Source: Leptasterias polaris (taxonomy: Eukaryota; Echinodermata; Asteroidea; Forcipulatida; Asteriidae). From it: a stretch of DNA of 64,000 bases. The DNA lies in NCBI GenBank assembly GCA_037783415.1, contig JAZGTN010000149.1:1550001-1614000 (forward strand). Reading direction: 5' to 3'. Position numbers and translations under genes: made by a program. The notes under the pieces are model-generated. The model did no database searches and had not been told where the DNA came from. It saw only the letters and a list, made by a program, of their open reading frames with translations. Of this stretch, positions 61,370-64,000 are shown piece after piece; position 1 is the first letter of the stretch; each line of letters starts with the position of its first letter.

Positions 61370-64000
61370 CCTAGATCCAGTGTGGCACCCTAATGTCTGC
61401 TAGTTAATTAACACTTTCATGCCATGAGGTCTGTGGTCAGTGGTGGCCTGTAGATAGGATAGCCTTGGAAAGCCTCAGTTAGTGTTAACTGTCCATTTGG
61501 TTCATGATGTGAGAGGCAAGTGCCAGGCTATGAAGCGGTTTAAGATTGTGGTAGAAGGAACTTTGTTTATGTTAAGTTATAAGTTACAAGGAACTGTGTT
61601 TATATTAGACCCAGGACTGTGCACCAGTATCAGAAGGTGTTTCTTTTAAGTAATGTTTTTCTTTATCCGCTTACCTTTATGTGTTTCCTTAGTCTACTTC
61701 ACTCTACTTACCTGTAGAGCGAATACTACAATTGCATTGTTCCCTATGCCGGCAGGCAAAAGGCTAAGAGTTTTACACACAATAGCGCCCTCTGGTGTCC
61801 GACCCCGACGCCCTGCGACATGCGCACTACGTCAGCTTCCTCTTTTTCTCTTAGCGCAGGCACAGGTTACATGTGAGTTTAAGCCACGTAAAGAAATTTC
61901 ATTAAATTTCATTAAATTTACGTGCTTACTGCTTCGAGAAAGCTTGTTTCAAATAAAATATAGTTAAACTACAGTTTGTAGAGTTGTGTGTAGTTGTGTA
62001 GTGAGTGTAGAATGAGTAATTCTAAGAAGTTGGGGAGGACAGGGCGTGTCAGAACCGGAGGGACTTGCGTTCCACCGGGACAGCCCGAGCCCTCGGGGAT
62101 TTGCACCGGCGACACGTCGTCACCGCGGCTGCAATCCCCCGATCAGCTCCCCCAGCCACTACCGGCTGGCGGAGCTGAGGGACCCATTGGCCGAGCGAGG
62201 GACCTTGCGGCCCCATCGTCTCCGACCAGCGTGAATGGGTCCACCCAACCGAAGGGGAAACGCCCCGGTATTAAGACAAAGAAGTTGTCGGATACCGCGG
62301 CTGTACCCAAAAGAGGGCGGTCAGTCAAGCGTGACTCGGTTGCAGAGCCCACCATGACTGACCACGGAGCTATAAAAGCCCCCTCTTTGGAGCATTTACA
62401 GCCAGAGGGAATAATACCCCTCCACGGCTCAATGCGCCCAGACCCTCCCGATGCCATCGTGAACTCCGCGGTGCCTAGGGACGGGCTCTTGTACGGCCGC
62501 CTCGACCGCACAGCGCCTGCCTACGCCATCGGGCTTGGGGCACTGTCGGCCGCCCAGGCCATTGGGCACGGGGAACAGGTCCCATGGGGCCCCCTTGGGG
62601 CGATACTCCCCGGGAGCCAGCCCTCCACAGCGGGTTTTTCCCGCTGCTCGGGCATCCCCGTGACCCAGGTGACCTCTGAGGCTTCCTCGGAGTCCACCCG
62701 ACGCTCTTCCAAGAAAAAGAAGAGCAAAAAGGCCCGCCGTTCTCGTCGTTCATCTTCGAGCTCGAGCGGGTCCCCGGGACGGTCCCACCGTGCTAAACGC
62801 AACAGGGGTGGGGACCCGATCTCCCGTGATGATTTTCTGGAGGCCTTTCACACTCTGGCCGCCTCAATTTCGGGCCGGGGACAAGGCCCCCCTGACTCGG
62901 TCACCTCACAGGTGCCCCTTAGTCACTATGGCCACGGCTGGATGACGCCGGGCCAACGGAGCCTACCACACACGGCTAGCCGTGCTCCGGAGTCCCCCCC
63001 AGGCCGGCAGCCTCCGCCCGCCGGTCACCACGGCCAGGGGCGCGTGACTGCAGACCAGCGGGTAGTGCCACGCACGGCCCCCCGCATGATAGCATCCCCG
63101 CCAGGCATCAGCCTGCACCCGTCGGCGTCCTTTGAGTCGGATCACGGCTCATCGGAACACCGTGACGGTGCCATCTCACCAGCGGTGTATGGTTCGGAGG
63201 CATCTCGGCCCCCTGACTCGGCCAACTCGGCCGAGGAAGACGCCGAGTTAGTCCACTCTGTCCAGCGCCTTTCGATCTCCGAGACCGAACTGCGTCTAGT
63301 CCAGAGGGACATGATAAGAGTCCTCGAACTCCCCGCTGACCCCGAACCCCCTCCTCCGGAACATCAATCGTTCATTAGGAGATCGGGTCCGGCTGAAGCG
63401 CCCAAGGCCTTCCCTGTGATGCCCTTGGATCGCGTGTGTGTTGACCGAATGGACGGGGTGATGGGTGCGAAAACATGGGCCCCATTCTCCAAACGTATGG
63501 AGCCGTACTACCGTTTCCCCGATCGGGATTACAAAAAGTACTTTGCCACCCCCGCCCTGCCGGACTCGGCCACCGACAAATTAGCCGCCGACAGAGGATC
63601 GGCGTCCTCCAAACTCCCGTTTGCGGACAAGACCCGCGGGAAGTTGGAAGACGTCGCCCGGAAGATGGACCGTTCGGCACGCATGGGCATGCGTGCTACC
63701 TCCTTCCTCATGCTACTCTCCGAGTATCTGGCACTGGGATGTGAGGAAGATTCAGTGGTGCCAGCCGATATGATGGTGGCTGCCCTCCACTGTCTGGACA
63801 ATGGTCTACGGTCCGTCTTGGACCAGTTCACCAGAGTGTCGACCCTGGCGACTACAACGCGCCGCGCCAACGTGCTCGATGCGCTGTTTCTCCCATCACC
63901 GGGGGCGCGTAAGCGCCTCGATGATCTCCCACTCTCAGGGCCGGATTTGTTTGCGGGACAGTTCCAGGAATCCATGGAGGCCGAGGCTAAACGCCTCAAG
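61370..64000 (+). mobile_element. DIRS-like retrotransposon, left part, runs off the window
   Basis: Base composition changes from AT-rich to strongly GC-rich at about 62.0 kb, where a long ORF starts. The ORF resembles ORF1 of DIRS-group elements. The left boundary is uncertain; the terminal inverted repeat cannot be identified without the right end. RT, RNase H, methyltransferase and tyrosine recombinase ORFs would lie beyond 64 kb. Confidence 0.5.
62012..64000 (+). CDS. Capsid-like ORF1 of a DIRS-like element (3' end outside)
   Basis: Open for 663 codons from ATG 62012 (MSNSKKLGRTGRVRTGG) to the edge, without a stop. The first 230 residues are Pro/Ser/Gly-rich and probably disordered. A lysine, arginine and serine tract at about 234-262 (KKKKSKKARRSRRSSSSSSG) could be a nuclear signal or nucleic-acid-binding tail. 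A conserved-looking C-terminal half follows: YYRFPDRDYKKYFATP, RMGMRATSFLMLLSEYLALG, and RRANVLDALFLP with LSGPDLFAGQFQ. A helix with an RR-x-x-V-L-x-x-L pattern followed by LFG-x-x-F is what I know from DIRS ORF1 (Gag-like) proteins; this match is from memory. The intact long frame suggests a young copy. Minus-strand frames over it are shadows of its GC-rich codons. Confidence 0.6.
   Translation, partial: MSNSKKLGRTGRVRTGGTCVPPGQPEPSGICTGDTSSPRLQSPDQLPQPLPAGGAEGPIGRARDLAAPSSPTSVNGSTQPKGKRPGIKTKKLSDTAAVPKRGRSVKRDSVAEPTMTDHGAIKAPSLEHLQPEGIIPLHGSMRPDPPDAIVNSAVPRDGLLYGRLDRTAPAYAIGLGALSAAQAIGHGEQVPWGPLGAILPGSQPSTAGFSRCSGIPVTQVTSEASSESTRRSSKKKKSKKARRSRRSSSSSSGSPGRSHRAKRNRGGDPISRDDFLEAFHTLAASISGRGQGPPDSVTSQVPLSHYGHGWMTPGQRSLPHTASRAPESPPGRQPPPAGHHGQGRVTADQRVVPRTAPRMIASPPGISLHPSASFESDHGSSEHRDGAISPAVYGSEASRPPDSANSAEEDAELVHSVQRLSISETELRLVQRDMIRVLELPADPEPPPPEHQSFIRRSGPAEAPKAFPVMPLDRVCVDRMDGVMGAKTWAPFSKRMEPYYRFPDRDYKKYFATPALPDSATDKLAADRGSASSKLPFADKTRGKLEDVARKMDRSARMGMRATSFLMLLSEYLALGCEEDSVVPADMMVAALHCLDNGLRSVLDQFTRVSTLATTTRRANVLDALFLPSPGARKRLDDLPLSGPDLFAGQFQESMEAEAKRLK

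Noticed and set aside
62143..62802. Several minus-strand ORFs of 90-120 codons
   Set aside because: Shadows of the GC-rich DIRS-like ORF1; no motifs of their own.

Overview
The window reads as nuclear DNA of a marine deuterostome, most likely an echinoderm. It is AT-rich and intron-rich, with split genes that use canonical GT-AG sites. It carries a metazoan-type U1 snRNA sequence and a transposon mix of CR1- and L2-type LINEs, Penelope-like elements, piggyBac, a DIRS-like element, CACTG-type DNA elements, TTAA-flanked MITEs and several tRNA-headed SINEs. The taxon call is inference from family recognition; no database was searched. There are no bacterial operons or CRISPR arrays.

Host genes are few and mostly partial. 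On the minus strand the clearest is a saposin-type secreted protein: promoter and signal-peptide exon at 25.70-25.87 kb, then four phase-compatible exons at 22.2, 18.3, 17.5 and 16.5 kb; the last exon or exons were not found. Three separate pieces of class C, GABA-B-like receptors also lie on the minus strand: signal peptide plus start of the ligand-binding domain (6.4-6.7 kb), a second ligand-binding exon (33.3-33.4 kb), and the end of the ectodomain plus TM1 (37.07-37.57 kb). Their order is backwards for one gene, so they imply two or three paralogues or fragments. At 60.3-60.5 kb a first exon encodes a secreted Arg/Gly-rich peptide precursor of unknown type. Plus-strand exons of unrecognised genes lie at 50.2 kb and 52.36-52.67 kb. 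A U1 snRNA-like sequence with a duplicated stem-loop 1 segment and no Sm site lies at 40.85-41.01 kb (minus).

Mobile DNA from left to right: a triplicated segment with a CR1-like LINE tail in copy A (0.4-6.2 kb); a 3.7 kb piggyBac whose transposase has one in-frame stop (7.6-11.4 kb); TTAA MITEs (14.9-17.4 kb); a CACTG-type element holding two strong hairpins (19.6-22.1 kb); a Penelope-like element interrupted by a 729-bp DNA transposon with a 9-bp target duplication (30.3-33.0 kb); an L2 fragment (41.5 kb); a long-TIR element (43.0-44.8 kb); a nearly full-length CR1-like LINE with a 2A-like motif and PHD-type finger (46.3-49.7 kb); a second Penelope-like element (54.9-57.6 kb) inside a modular repeat field rich in short hairpins (45.0, 51.1-51.6, 54.0-54.8 and 57.8-59.8 kb); and a DIRS-like ORF1 running off the right edge (62.0-64.0 kb).

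The host exons share no operon-like arrangement. They sit in introns and gaps filled by successive transposon insertions, several of them nested so that relative age can be read. The best candidates for something undescribed are the hairpin-module repeat field, the altered U1, and the dispersed GABA-B-like exons around a saposin-type gene.
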